DNA of 64,000 nt from Paenibacillus nanensis (GCF_003583765.1 NZ_QXQA01000022.1:25073-89072), one strand, 5' to 3'; shown: positions 26,889-36,100, counted from the first letter of the stretch. The notes: generated by a model not told the origin, from the letters alone. Translations and numbers: made by a program.

Positions 26889-28013
26889 TGTAACGGCTTT
26901 TTTCGCCGTTACGGCGTACACGCCAGCCTCTTTCGCCTCTGTAACGGCGTTTTTCACCGTTACGGCGCACATATTGGCCGCTTACGTCCCTGTAACGGTG
27001 TTTTTCGCCATTACAGCGTACACGCTAGCTTCTTACGTCCCTGTAACGGCGTTTTTTCGCCGTTACAGGGTACGCGCCAGCCACTTGCGCCCCGGTAACG
27101 GTGTTTTTCGCCGTTACAGCATGCGTGCCAGGCCTCTTTCGCCTCTGTAACGGTGTTTTTCACCGTTACAGCGTGCGCGTCAGCCTCTTACGCCTCTGTA
27201 ACGGCGTTTTTCACCGTTACGGCGCATATACTGGCCGCTTAGGCCCCTGTAACGGCGTTTTTCGCCATTACAGGGTACGCGCTAGCCTCTTTCGCCCCTG
27301 TAACGGCGTTTTTCGCCGTTACAGGGTACGCGCCAGCCACTTGCGCCCCGGTAACGGTGTTTTTCGCCGTTACAGCATGCGTGCCAGGCCTCTTTCGCCT
27401 CTGTAACGGTGTTTTTCACCGTTACAGCGTGCGCGTCAGCCTCTTACGCCTCTGTAACGGCGTTTTTCACCGTTACGGCGCATATACTGGCCGCTTAGGC
27501 CCCTGTAACGGCGTTTTTCGCCATTACAGGGTACGCGCTAGCCTCTTTCGCCCCTGTAACGGCGTTTTTCGCCGTTACAGGGTACGCGCCAGCCACTTGC
27601 GCCCCGGTAACGGTGTTTTTCGCCGTTACAGCATGCGTGCCAGGCCTCTTTCGCCTCTGTAACGGTGTTTTTCACCGTTACAGCGTGCGCGTCAGCCTCT
27701 TACGCCTCTGTAACGTCGTTTTTCACCGTTACGGCGCACATACTGGCCGCTTAGGCCCCTGTAACGGCGTTTTTCGCCATTACAGGGTACGCGCCAGCCT
27801 CTTTCGCTTCTGTAACGGTGTTTTTCACCGTTACGGAGCACATACTGGCCACTTGCGCCCCGGTAACGGCGTTTTTCGCCGTTACAGCGTACATGCCAGC
27901 CTCTTACGTCCCTGTAACGGTGTTTTTCGCCGTTACGGCGTGCCCACTAGCCTATTGCGCCCAGGTAACGGCGTTTTCCACCGTTACAGCGTGCCCAGCA
28001 GCTCACACCGCAA
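26889..28013. repeat. Hairpin repeat array: about 22 units of 51-52 bp
   Basis: Each unit carries an inverted repeat, typically GTAACGGCG TTTTT CGCCGTTAC, then a less conserved 25-bp part around CGCCAGCCTCTTACGCC. Unit starts run at 26889, 26940, 26991, 27042, 27094 ... 27964. Units 5-9 (27094-27349) and 10-14 (27350-27605) look identical base for base, and units 15-19 are a near copy, giving a 256-bp higher-order repeat. Because 51 is a multiple of 3, long open frames arise (17-residue periodic peptides), but none has a ribosome-binding site; I treat the whole 26784-28030 gap as non-coding. Confidence 0.93.
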
Positions 28014-28030
28014 CTGCGCCCCTTTTTCCT

Positions 28031-28504
28031 TTACACCTCGCCTTGCGGCTGCCGCTCCAGCGCAATTTGGAACAGCTCCCCGAGGCGGTCCAGCCGGCCC
28101 TCAAAGTAGAGGTAACCGACCAGACACTCCAAAGCGGTGGCCATGCGGTAGTCCGCGGGGTCGGCATTTTTCGGCGGAGCGCCGGATTTCGTATTGCGTC
28201 CGCGCCGCATAATGTCCGCTTCTTCCTCCGTCAAATAAGGCGTCCACCGCTCCAGCAATTCCTTTTGCGCCTTGGCCGACACCAGCTTGGTCGCTTCCTT
28301 ATGGAGGTGGTGCGACTTATTATTCGGCAATGAAATCAAATATTGTCTGACCAAGAGCTCGAACACCGCGTCCCCCATATAAGCCAGCACGACCGGATTG
28401 ATAAGCCCCGCCTTTTTATCCGGGACATGCAGCGCGAGCGGATTGTTACTGGGTTTATCCGAATGGAGACCCGCTTCCTGTAGATCCTTCCACATTTCCG
28501 TCAT
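28031..28504 (-). CDS. mrnC: Mini-ribonuclease III (Mini-III)
   Basis: Double-strand-specific nuclease maturing 23S rRNA ends. About 157 aa consisting of an RNase III catalytic domain (NPVVLAYMGDAVFELLVRQYL, ATALECLVGYLYFEGRLDRL) without a dsRNA-binding domain, the hallmark of Mini-III. ATG 28504 overlaps the cysS stop by 4 nt (ATGA); a TTG four codons upstream is an alternative with an AAGG site. Downstream lies the hairpin array. Confidence 0.93.
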   Translation of the reverse strand: MTEMWKDLQEAGLHSDKPSNNPLALHVPDKKAGLINPVVLAYMGDAVFELLVRQYLISLPNNKSHHLHKEATKLVSAKAQKELLERWTPYLTEEEADIMRRGRNTKSGAPPKNADPADYRMATALECLVGYLYFEGRLDRLGELFQIALERQPQGEV

Positions 28505-29913
28505 TTGCGCCGCCAACGAATACCTTGAGGCGTATCCTCAAGCACGATGTTCTTTTCGTTCAGCAGATCGCGGATTTCGTCCGCGCGCGCCCAGTTCTTC
28601 GCTTTACGCGCCTCTGTCCGCTCCACGATCAATTGCTCGATTTCCTCATCCAGCAAATCCTCTTCCGCAGCCGCCGGCAAAAGACCAAGCACATTATCCA
28701 TACGTTCAAACGCCGCAATCAGCAGCCCAAGACCTTCCTCTGTTACGTCGTCGCCCTTCATGTACAGATTCGCTTCCGATACGAGCTCGAACAAAGCCGT
28801 GATCGCGTCCGGCGTGCTGAAATCGTCTTCCATCTTCGCCTGGAATTGCGCGGCGATCCCGTCCAGCTTACTCCGAAGCGCTGCTGTCGAATCCCCCGAA
28901 GGAACGCTGCCTGCCGCCGCTTCCAATCTATGCTTCAGGTTCGCGTAGCAGTTGGCGATGCGCTCAACGCTGTTCTCCGCTTGCGCGATCGTATCGTCGC
29001 TAAAGTTAAGCGGGCTGCGATAATGGGTCGCCAGCATGAAATAACGGATTGCCTGCGGCTTCACCCGCTTCACAAGCTCATGAACCGTAATGCCGTTGCC
29101 GAGGGACTTCGACATTTTTTCATTGTTGATGTTGACGAAGCCGTTATGCATCCAATAATTAGCGAATGGCTTCCCTGTGATCGATTCGGTTTGCGCAACC
29201 TCGCATTCATGATGCGGAAATTGCAGGTCCGTACCGCCGCCGTGAATATCCAGCGTATCGCCCATATATTTGCGCGCCATCGCCGAGCATTCGATATGCC
29301 AGCCCGGACGGCCCGGTCCCCAAGGGCTATCCCACTTGATCTCCCCAGGCTTCGCGCCCTTCCACAGCACAAAATCGCCCTGGTTCTCCTTGCGGTCGCC
29401 GATCTCAACCCGAATACCGAACTGGAGCTCCTCAATATTTTGATGAGACAGCTTGCCATAGTCTTCGAATTTTGAAGTCCGGAAATACACGTCGCCTTCG
29501 CTTGCGTACGCATAACCCTTGTCAATTAGTTCCGCAATAAATGCGATAATATCGGGAATGTGCTCCGTTACGCGCGGATTCAGCGTCGCTTTGCGCACGC
29601 CTAGCGCTTCGATGTCCTCGTAGAACGCTCCGATAAACTTTTCCGCCACCTCAGGGACGGTCGTGCCGAGTTCATCCGCCTTGCGAATCAGTTTGTCGTC
29701 CACGTCCGTGAAGTTGACAACATACTGCACCTCAAACCCCGCATCCTCCAAATATCGGCGAACAACGTCAAAAAAGATGACCGGCCGAGCGTTTCCAATA
29801 TGAATATAGTCGTAGACCGTTGGTCCGCAAACATACATTTTTACTTTGCCTGGCTCCTGCGGCTGAAAGCTTTCCTTCGAACGCGTGAGCGAGTTATAGA
29901 TTGATACGGTCAT
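28501..29913 (-). CDS. cysS: Cysteinyl-tRNA synthetase
   Basis: Class I synthetase, 470 aa. HIGN motif at 38-41, KMSKS motif in NNEKMSKSLGN, and zinc ligands C29 (YVCGPTVYDY), the Cys of HIECSAM and HHECE. The C-terminal helical and anticodon region is complete. GGAGGGG lies 10 nt before the ATG. Its start overlaps the 3' end of cysE by 20 nt and its stop overlaps mrnC, so cysE-cysS-mrnC are coupled under the upstream Cys T-box. Confidence 0.97.
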   Translation of the reverse strand: MTVSIYNSLTRSKESFQPQEPGKVKMYVCGPTVYDYIHIGNARPVIFFDVVRRYLEDAGFEVQYVVNFTDVDDKLIRKADELGTTVPEVAEKFIGAFYEDIEALGVRKATLNPRVTEHIPDIIAFIAELIDKGYAYASEGDVYFRTSKFEDYGKLSHQNIEELQFGIRVEIGDRKENQGDFVLWKGAKPGEIKWDSPWGPGRPGWHIECSAMARKYMGDTLDIHGGGTDLQFPHHECEVAQTESITGKPFANYWMHNGFVNINNEKMSKSLGNGITVHELVKRVKPQAIRYFMLATHYRSPLNFSDDTIAQAENSVERIANCYANLKHRLEAAAGSVPSGDSTAALRSKLDGIAAQFQAKMEDDFSTPDAITALFELVSEANLYMKGDDVTEEGLGLLIAAFERMDNVLGLLPAAAEEDLLDEEIEQLIVERTEARKAKNWARADEIRDLLNEKNIVLEDTPQGIRWRRK

Positions 29914-30562
29914 GGATTTCGTTCCCCTCCTGTTTGGCCTTGTGTACTTCCTTCTTCAAATCATCGATTTCCTTCTGCATCGCCCGAAGCATCTCGATTA
30001 CCGGGTCCGGCAGCTGCGTATGGTCGAGCCGGTCGCCGACTCTTTCTCCATTGCGTCTGACAACCCGTCCAGGGTTGCCCACTACCGTACAATTGTCCGG
30101 AACCTCACGCAGCACGACGGCATTGGAACCGATATTGGAGTTATCCCCGACCCTAAAAGAACCCAGCACCTTCGCGCCGGAGCCGATAACCACATTATTG
30201 CCAATCGTCGGGTGCCTTTTACCTTTCTCCTTGCCTGTTCCTCCGAGCGTCACGCCTTGGTAAATGACGACATCATCCCCGATCTCGCAGGTTTCCCCGA
30301 TGACCACACCCATGCCATGATCGATAAAAAGCCGCTGCCCGATTCTTGCGCCAGGGTGGATCTCAATACCGGTCATAAAACGGCTGAACTGCGAGATCAT
30401 CCTCGCCAGCGTGTACCAGCGCCTTTTATAGAGCGCATGAGCTAAGCGGTGCGCCCAAATGGCATGAACGCCGGAGTATGTAAATATGACTTCAAAACGA
30501 CTGCGGGCTGCCGGATCATTTTCAAAAACAGTCTGCACATCCGATCGAAACTGGCGCAGCAT
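29894..30562 (-). CDS. cysE: Serine O-acetyltransferase
   Basis: First step of cysteine synthesis from serine and acetyl-CoA. 222 aa from ATG 30562 (MLRQFRSDVQTVFENDPAAR), 6 nt after GGGGGAG; the frame upstream runs back into the T-box leader and is not coding. Left-handed beta-helix hexapeptide repeats from IHPGARIGQRLFIDHGMGVV onward with the catalytic His in DHGMG and the TLGGTGKEKGKRHPTIG loop. C-terminal helix ends HDRINL. Confidence 0.96.
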   Translation of the reverse strand: MLRQFRSDVQTVFENDPAARSRFEVIFTYSGVHAIWAHRLAHALYKRRWYTLARMISQFSRFMTGIEIHPGARIGQRLFIDHGMGVVIGETCEIGDDVVIYQGVTLGGTGKEKGKRHPTIGNNVVIGSGAKVLGSFRVGDNSNIGSNAVVLREVPDNCTVVGNPGRVVRRNGERVGDRLDHTQLPDPVIEMLRAMQKEIDDLKKEVHKAKQEGNEIHDRINL

Positions 30563-30610
30563 ATCGATCTCCCCCTTCCATGCCGCCATATCTATCCCAA
30601 CACTACGGGT

Positions 30611-30651
30611 AAAAATAAAAAGCCCCCGCAGCACATAGCGTGCTGCAGAGG
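30611..30651 (-). terminator. T-box terminator
   Basis: CCTCTGCAGCAC / GTGCTGCGGGGG stem with GCTAT loop followed by CTTTTTATTTTTA on the minus strand. Confidence 0.9.
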
Positions 30652-30972
30652 CGTATACTCGCGGTTCCACTCTGCTTGAACAGCCCTTGCGGCTTATAAC
30701 CGAAGGCCGAACATCTCGATGCCGTCTTTAACGCAGACATTACGTTGCCGCCTACCTCGTTATCTGCCGGACTTACGTTTCCGGGAATAACGGCTCGGAG
30801 CAAGGCTCCCAGGTGCATGTTTCCGTTCAGGCGGACTAGACAACTTGCAGCCCCATTCCGTTCCGCACTAAGAAGCGGCGCCGATTCGAATGACGGTTGT
30901 CCTCTCTGCGAATCCTAAGCCAAACGTACTTCTCCTGTTCATGGCCGATCCATTATGGATAGTCATAGTATA
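30611..30972 (-). ncRNA. Cysteine-specific T-box leader of cysE-cysS
   Basis: Minus-strand leader of about 350 nt. It has the T-box antiterminator bulge motif AGAGTGGAACCGCG (30660-30673), an AGTA-type stem I element (near 30930), and a candidate specifier TGC (30847-30849, in GGGCTGCAAG), then a terminator. Uncharged tRNA-Cys would favour antitermination. No gene lies between 30563 and 31043. Confidence 0.9.
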
Positions 30973-30994
30973 CCGAATCGCGCAAAAAGTGCAA
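30967..30994 (-). promoter_or_regulatory. Promoter of the T-box-cysE-cysS unit
   Basis: TTGCAC (30989-30994), 16 bp, TATACT (30967-30972) on the minus strand. Confidence 0.7.
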
Positions 30995-31043
30995 TAGCCT
31001 TTACACGAATTCCGCATCATGCGGAGTCAGAACAGGCTTTTGC

Positions 31044-32504
31044 TTACGCGAGACGTTCTTTCAGTCTCGCCACAACCTTTTGCTTGCCAAGCAGAGCGAT
31101 CGATTGATTCAAATCCGGACCATGCGTTTGCCCCGTCAGAGCCGCACGGATCGGCATAAACAAAGCCTTGCCTTTGTGCCCGGTGTCCTTTTGAACCGTT
31201 TTGATCATATCTTTGATGCCGTCTACTGTAAAAGGAATTGCGTCCGATTCAACCAGCGCAAGGAACGCGCCGAGCACTGCCGGCACTTGCTCTTCCGCTA
31301 GTACGGCTGCGGCTTCTTCTTCTTCGACGACGTTTTCACGGAAGAAAAGCTCCGTAACCGGCACGATATCCGCGGCGCAGCGCAGCTTATCCTGATGCAG
31401 CGCAACCAGGCTCGTCACCCACTCTCGGCCCTCGGCGTTGAGCGTATCCGGGACGCGGCCGGCTTTATGCAGATGAGGGATACACATGTCAACAACGCGC
31501 GCGAGATCGGCTTTTTTCAAATATTCGTTGTTCATCCAGTTGAGCTTCTGCGTGTCGAACACGGCCGGGCTCTTGCTGAGACGATCCGGGTTGAACACTT
31601 GAATAAGCTCTTCGCGCGTGAACATCTCTTGCTCGCCTTCCGGCGACCAGCCCAGCAGCGTGATAAAGTTGAACAAAGCCTCAGGCAAATAGCCCAGAGC
31701 ATCGTACTGTTCGATAAATTGGATGATGGACTCGTCGCGTTTGCTGAGCTTCTTTTTGTTCTCGTTGACGATCAACGTCATATGGCCGAACACCGGCGGT
31801 TCCCAGCCGAACGCTTCGTAAATCATCAGCTGGCGCGGCGTGTTGGAAATATGATCTTCCCCGCGGAGCACATGGCTGATTTTCATCAGGTAATCGTCCA
31901 GGACGACCGCGAAATTATAGGTCGGAATGCCGTCCTTTTTCACGATGACGAAATCGCCCATCTCTGCCGTGTCAAAGCTGATGGTGCCCTTCACCATGTC
32001 GTTAAACGTGTACGTGCGGCCTTCCGGCACACGGAAACGAATGCTTGCGACGCGGCCTTCCGCTTCGAAGGCTTGCTGCTGCTCCGGCGTCAGATTGCGA
32101 TGCTTGCCGGAATAACGCGGCGTCTCGCCGCGAGCCTGCTGCTCCTCGCGCTCTTGCTCCAGCTCTTCTTCCGTGCAGTAGCAGCGGTACGCGAGCCCGC
32201 GGTCGAGCAGATCCTGCCAATATTCGCGGTAAATATCAAGACGTTCGGTTTGGCGATACGGTCCGTATCCCCCGCCCACGTCGATGCTTTCGTCCCAATC
32301 GATGCCGAGCCACTTCAGGTAGGTCAGCTGGTTCTCCTCGCCGCCCGCCACGTTGCGTTTCACGTCGGTATCTTCGATGCGGATAATAAATTTCCCGCCT
32401 TGGTTTCGCGCAAATAAATAATTAAATAAGGCCGTTCTGGCATTGCCGATATGCAAATGTCCCGTCGGTGACGGCGCATAACGTACGCGTACTTCTGATG
32501 TCAT
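31044..32504 (-). CDS. gltX: Glutamyl-tRNA synthetase
   Basis: Class I synthetase, 486 aa from ATG 32504 (MTSEVRVRYAPSPTGHLHIG) with GGAGG 8 nt upstream. HIGN at residues 18-21; KLSKR in NKKKLSKRDESI. In organisms of this group it usually charges both tRNA-Glu and tRNA-Gln as the non-discriminating form. A 46-codon open extension upstream has only a GTG start without a Shine-Dalgarno and is not included. Preceded by two repeat arrays that separate it from ispF. Confidence 0.97.
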   Translation of the reverse strand: MTSEVRVRYAPSPTGHLHIGNARTALFNYLFARNQGGKFIIRIEDTDVKRNVAGGEENQLTYLKWLGIDWDESIDVGGGYGPYRQTERLDIYREYWQDLLDRGLAYRCYCTEEELEQEREEQQARGETPRYSGKHRNLTPEQQQAFEAEGRVASIRFRVPEGRTYTFNDMVKGTISFDTAEMGDFVIVKKDGIPTYNFAVVLDDYLMKISHVLRGEDHISNTPRQLMIYEAFGWEPPVFGHMTLIVNENKKKLSKRDESIIQFIEQYDALGYLPEALFNFITLLGWSPEGEQEMFTREELIQVFNPDRLSKSPAVFDTQKLNWMNNEYLKKADLARVVDMCIPHLHKAGRVPDTLNAEGREWVTSLVALHQDKLRCAADIVPVTELFFRENVVEEEEAAAVLAEEQVPAVLGAFLALVESDAIPFTVDGIKDMIKTVQKDTGHKGKALFMPIRAALTGQTHGPDLNQSIALLGKQKVVARLKERLA

Positions 32505-32712
32505 GGATTGTTCCTCCTTGATTATAGGTGTGGCTAAAGTCTCCAGTGGGTCATAGATCTTGGTTAATTGTAAGCCAAGGCGGCTGTAAATGGGATCATC
32601 CTGTTGTAGTTTAATGCCGTTCTCCAGAACATCCCGCTCCACTTATCGGCTGTTCATAAGTTGATGTTACTCAAAACCCGAAGCTGCTACAACTCCCATG
32701 TAAGCTTGAGAA

Positions 32713-33040
32713 AGCTCGCCTGACGCGACTATTTCGCTCATAATCGCTGCTGCTCGCTTTTAAGCTCGCCACGCGCCACTATTTCACTCAAACACGCTGC
32801 TGCTACCCTTTAAGCTCGCCTCACGCTACTATTTCGCTCAAACCCGCTGCTGCTCGACTTTTTAGCTCGCCTCACGCCACTATTTCGCTCAACCCGCTGC
32901 TGCAACCCTTTAAGCTCGCCTCACGCTACTAATTAGCTCAAACCCGCTGCTGCTCGACTTTTTAGCTCGCCACACGCGACTATTTCGCGCAAACCCGCTG
33001 CTGCTCGACTTTTTAGCTCGCCACACGCGTCTATTTCACG
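32713..33040. repeat. Tandem repeat array, 7 units of 49-51 bp
   Basis: Units begin with AGCTCGCC at 32713, 32763, 32813, 32864, 32913, 32964 and 33015 and share CACTATTTCGCTCAAACCCG and CTGCTGCTCG. Units differ at many positions. No gene is supported in 32505-33546; the first 200 bases of that gap contain only the gltX start region and unstructured sequence. Confidence 0.9.
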
Positions 33041-33525
33041 CAGGCCGCCCGCTTCCCCGCATTTAAGCCGGTGCAAGCGGCTTACCCCGGCAAACCGCCC
33101 GCTTCTCCGCATTTAAGGCGGTGCAAGCGGCTTACCCCGCGCAAACCGCCCGCTTCCCCGCATTTAAGGCGGTGCGAGCGGCTTATTCCGCGCAAACCGC
33201 CCGCTTCTCCGCATTTAAGGCGGTACAAGCGGCTTACCACGCGCAAACCGCCCGCTTCCCCGCATTTAAGGCGGCGCGAGCGGCTTACCACGCGCAAACC
33301 GCCCGCTTCCCCGCATTTAAGGCGGTGCAAGCGGCTTATCCCGCGCAAACCGCCCGCTTCCCCGCATTTAAGGCGGTGCAAGCGGCTTAACCAGCTCAAT
33401 CCGCCCGCTTCCCCGCATTTAAGGCGGCGCGAGCGGCTTACCACGCGCAAACCGCCCGCTTCCCCGCATTTAAGGCGGTGCGAGCGGCTTATTCCGCGCA
33501 AACAAGCCAGCCCCGCGCTCACTTA
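33041..33525. repeat. Tandem repeat array, 10 units of 51 bp
   Basis: Units start at 33041, 33091, 33142, 33193, 33244, 33295, 33346, 33397, 33448 and 33499 (partial). Core ACCGCCCGCTTCCCCGCATT followed by TAAGGCGGT; ACCGCC pairs with GGCGGT, and CGCTT with AAGCG. Directly abuts the preceding array and ends just past the ispF stop. Frames are open on both strands because 51 is divisible by 3, giving 17-residue repeats; no start signals were seen, so judged non-coding. Confidence 0.92.
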
Positions 33526-33546
33526 GCGGCCCGAGCGGCTTATCGC

Positions 33547-34023
33547 CTACGCCTTCACCAATAGCACCACCGATTGCGCGGCGATGCCTTCGCCGCGGCC
33601 GGCGAAGCCGAGCTGCTCCGTCGTGGTGGCCTTGACGTTGATCTGGCTGACGTCGGCCTCGAGCGCGTCCGCGATGATCTCCGCCATCTGCGGGATGTAC
33701 GGCAGCATCTTCGGACGCTGCGCGATGATGGTGGAGTCGGCGTTGCCAAGCTTGTAGCCCCGCTCCTTCGCCAGCTCCCATACCCGCTTCAGCAGCAGCA
33801 AGCTGTCGGCGTCCTTGAACGCCGCGTCCGTGTCCGGGAAGTGCTTCCCGATATCGCCAAGCCCAAGCGCTCCGAGAATCGCATCGGATATCGCGTGCAG
33901 CAGCACGTCCGCGTCGGAATGTCCAAGCAACCCCTTCTCGTACGGGATGGTAACCCCTCCGATAATGCACGGCCGCCCTTCTACCAGCTGATGCACGTCA
34001 AAACCTTGTCCCACTCGTATCAT
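33547..34023 (-). CDS. ispF: 2-C-methyl-D-erythritol 2,4-cyclodiphosphate synthase
   Basis: MEP isoprenoid pathway enzyme, 158 aa, full length. Metal ligands in GQGFDVHQL and the GHSDADVLLHAI motif are present, as is the C-terminal TTEQLGFAGRGEGIAAQ segment. SD GAGGGG precedes ATG. Two nt after ispD, so the two are co-translated. Confidence 0.97.
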   Translation of the reverse strand: MIRVGQGFDVHQLVEGRPCIIGGVTIPYEKGLLGHSDADVLLHAISDAILGALGLGDIGKHFPDTDAAFKDADSLLLLKRVWELAKERGYKLGNADSTIIAQRPKMLPYIPQMAEIIADALEADVSQINVKATTTEQLGFAGRGEGIAAQSVVLLVKA

Positions 34024-34025
34024 TT

Positions 34026-34742
34026 CTATGTTTCCCCTCTCCCAGTTAAAGCCGACGACCGCCGCTGCGCCAGCAAAAACTCCGCATACGGCAAATCCTC
34101 CGGCGTCGTGATCTTAATGTTCGTGTAGTCCCCTTCCGCGACGGATACGGGAACGCCCATACGCTCCACCACCATCGCGTCGTCAGTGCCGAGGAAGCCC
34201 TCCGCCGCCGCTCGCGCATGCGCTTCAAGCAGCATGACACGACGAAAAGCTTGCGGCGTTTGGATCGCCCACAAGCTTCTCCGGTCCGGCGTCGACACAA
34301 TGACGCCGCCTGCATCAACCTGCTTGATCGTGTCTTTGACAGGAACCGCAAGAACGGCCGCGCCGGACGCCAGAGCGGCGCGGCAGCAATTCGCCACCGC
34401 CGCCTCCGTCACCAGCGGGCGGACGCCGTCATGCACCATGACCCATTCCGACCGAAGCGCCGTAAGGCCGAGTTTCACGGAATGCTGCCTCTCCGCGCCG
34501 CCGCCTAGAACGGCGGACACCTTCCGCAAGCCGTATTCGCTTACCCAGCTCTGGCAGCGGACGATATCCCCTTCGCCGACGACAAGCGCAATCTCCTCTA
34601 CAAACGAAAGCCGGTCAAACAGCTCCAATGTATGCACGAGGATGGGCTTGTCCGCCAGACGCAAATACTGCTTGCTCTCTTTCGTCCCCATCCGCGATCC
34701 GCGGCCGGCCGCAACGATAACGACGCCCCACTTTTGTTCCAT
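34026..34742 (-). CDS. ispD: 2-C-methyl-D-erythritol 4-phosphate cytidylyltransferase
   Basis: Transfers CMP to MEP. 238 aa from ATG 34742 with an AGG site 8 nt upstream; eight further in-frame codons begin at a TTG. The nucleotide-binding motif VVIVAAGRGSRMG and the VHDGVRPLV motif are intact, as is the C-terminal NIKITTPEDL. The upstream neighbour is yacL (96 nt), the downstream one ispF. Confidence 0.96.
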   Translation of the reverse strand: MEQKWGVVIVAAGRGSRMGTKESKQYLRLADKPILVHTLELFDRLSFVEEIALVVGEGDIVRCQSWVSEYGLRKVSAVLGGGAERQHSVKLGLTALRSEWVMVHDGVRPLVTEAAVANCCRAALASGAAVLAVPVKDTIKQVDAGGVIVSTPDRRSLWAIQTPQAFRRVMLLEAHARAAAEGFLGTDDAMVVERMGVPVSVAEGDYTNIKITTPEDLPYAEFLLAQRRSSALTGRGET

Positions 34743-34838
34743 GTCTTCAACCTGCCCCCGAACCAATCTGCGCAGCCGAACCGGCCCGCGCCGGCATCCG
34801 TTCGGTTACGCGCTGTACAATAGTACTATCATACCTTG

Positions 34839-35939
34839 TTACAGCGCTTTTTCCAACAGCTTCGGCTTGGCAAATATCATACGGCCCGCAGACGTCTGCA
34901 GAACGCTCGTCACCAGCACTTCCATCGTTGTTCCGATGTAGTCCCTTCCGCCTTCCACAACGATCATCGTTCCGTCGTCGAGATAAGCGACGCCTTGCCC
35001 ATGCTCCTTGCCATCCTTGATCACTTGAACAATAATTTCTTCTCCCGGCAGCACAACCGGCTTAACGGCATTGGCAAGATCGTTAATGTTCAGTACGGAT
35101 ACGCCTTGCAGCTCGCATACTTTGTTCAGGTTGAAGTCGTTGGTGACGACTTTGCCGCGGAGCGCCTTCGCCAGCTTCACCAGCTTGCTGTCCACCTCGC
35201 CGATCTCCTCGAAGTCTCCTTCGTAGATCAGCACCTTCACATCGAGCTCCTTCTGAATTTTGTTCAAAATATCAAGCCCTCTGCGGCCCCGGTTACGCTT
35301 CAGCAGGTCGGATGAATCCGCGATATGCTGCAGCTCCTCGAGCACGAATTCCGGAATGACGAGCGTGCCTTCAATAAACCCCGTTTTGCAAATATCCGCA
35401 ATGCGTCCGTCAATGATCACGCTGGTGTCCAAAATCTTATGCTCCTCGTAGCCCCGGGTTTCCTCCGGCACCGCGACCGGCCGCTGCTTCTCGGCAAGCG
35501 CCGTAATCCCTGCAGCGATCTCTTCCTGCTTCGACAGTCCGATCCGCAGCCCGACATAACCGAATGCCAGCGCCATTACCGCTGGAAGCAGAACGCCAAC
35601 GCCGTTTAGCTCGGATACCGCCGGGTACAGCAGCACGGCCAGCAGCAATCCGGCCAGCAAGCCGCCCGATCCGGATAATAATTGCCGAAGCGGCATTTCC
35701 GCCGTAACCTCAACGCCTCTTTGCATTAACCGAATGGCCGGACCCGCCAGAACCGTTGCCGCAATCATGCCGATTAGGGCTCCTACCGCTACATTCATGT
35801 AATAAGTGCCGGATTGCTGCAGCATGCCGAATGAGGAAGAGCTTGTCCAAGCGGACGACCCGTTCACCCATCCATTAATCTCGCTGCCTGCTATTCCGCC
35901 AAACAATAAACCGATCGCCTGAATTATTCGTCTAACCAT
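34839..35939 (-). CDS. yacL: YacL-type membrane PIN/TRAM-domain protein
   Basis: 366 aa. N-terminal half with about four transmembrane helices (residues 5-150), then a PIN-like nuclease domain beginning KILDTSVIIDGRIADI, with acidic residues in TSVIIDGR and TNDFNLNKV, and a C-terminal TRAM domain (DLANAVKPVVLPGEEIIVQV). Function not established in the family. Start after GGAGG. Synteny radA-disA-(pssA)-yacL-ispD is typical. Confidence 0.92.
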   Translation of the reverse strand: MVRRIIQAIGLLFGGIAGSEINGWVNGSSAWTSSSSFGMLQQSGTYYMNVAVGALIGMIAATVLAGPAIRLMQRGVEVTAEMPLRQLLSGSGGLLAGLLLAVLLYPAVSELNGVGVLLPAVMALAFGYVGLRIGLSKQEEIAAGITALAEKQRPVAVPEETRGYEEHKILDTSVIIDGRIADICKTGFIEGTLVIPEFVLEELQHIADSSDLLKRNRGRRGLDILNKIQKELDVKVLIYEGDFEEIGEVDSKLVKLAKALRGKVVTNDFNLNKVCELQGVSVLNINDLANAVKPVVLPGEEIIVQVIKDGKEHGQGVAYLDDGTMIVVEGGRDYIGTTMEVLVTSVLQTSAGRMIFAKPKLLEKAL

Positions 35940-36100
35940 AATGGTTCACCTCCATTACAATTATGTTCCAATCTTTCCATCGTTAATCGTGGCAATAGGT
36001 AAAATGTTCAATATCTTATGACATGTGGAAAACGGCTGCAGGGAGGATTATAATGAAAAGGTGATTACTTCCTACAAAGTGGGTGAATGAGGTGGAATCC

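Noticed and set aside
26889..28013. CRISPR array
   Set aside because: The parts between the hairpins are themselves repeated and related, not unique spacers, and no cas genes are near.
26832..28212. Long plus-strand open frames encoding 17-residue periodic peptides in the hairpin array
   Set aside because: They arise because the unit is 51 bp; 52-bp units shift the frame, the composition follows the hairpin, and no ribosome-binding sites are present.
30603..30818. 71-codon frame within the cysE leader
   Set aside because: It lies entirely inside the T-box RNA and its terminator.
32505..32642. 46-residue N-terminal extension of glutamyl-tRNA synthetase
   Set aside because: Family start and a perfect Shine-Dalgarno fit ATG 32504; the extension starts at a GTG without a ribosome site.
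33071..33526. Open frames on both strands across the 51-bp array next to ispF
   Set aside because: Openness in both directions comes from the repeat unit; no start signals, and peptides are purely periodic.
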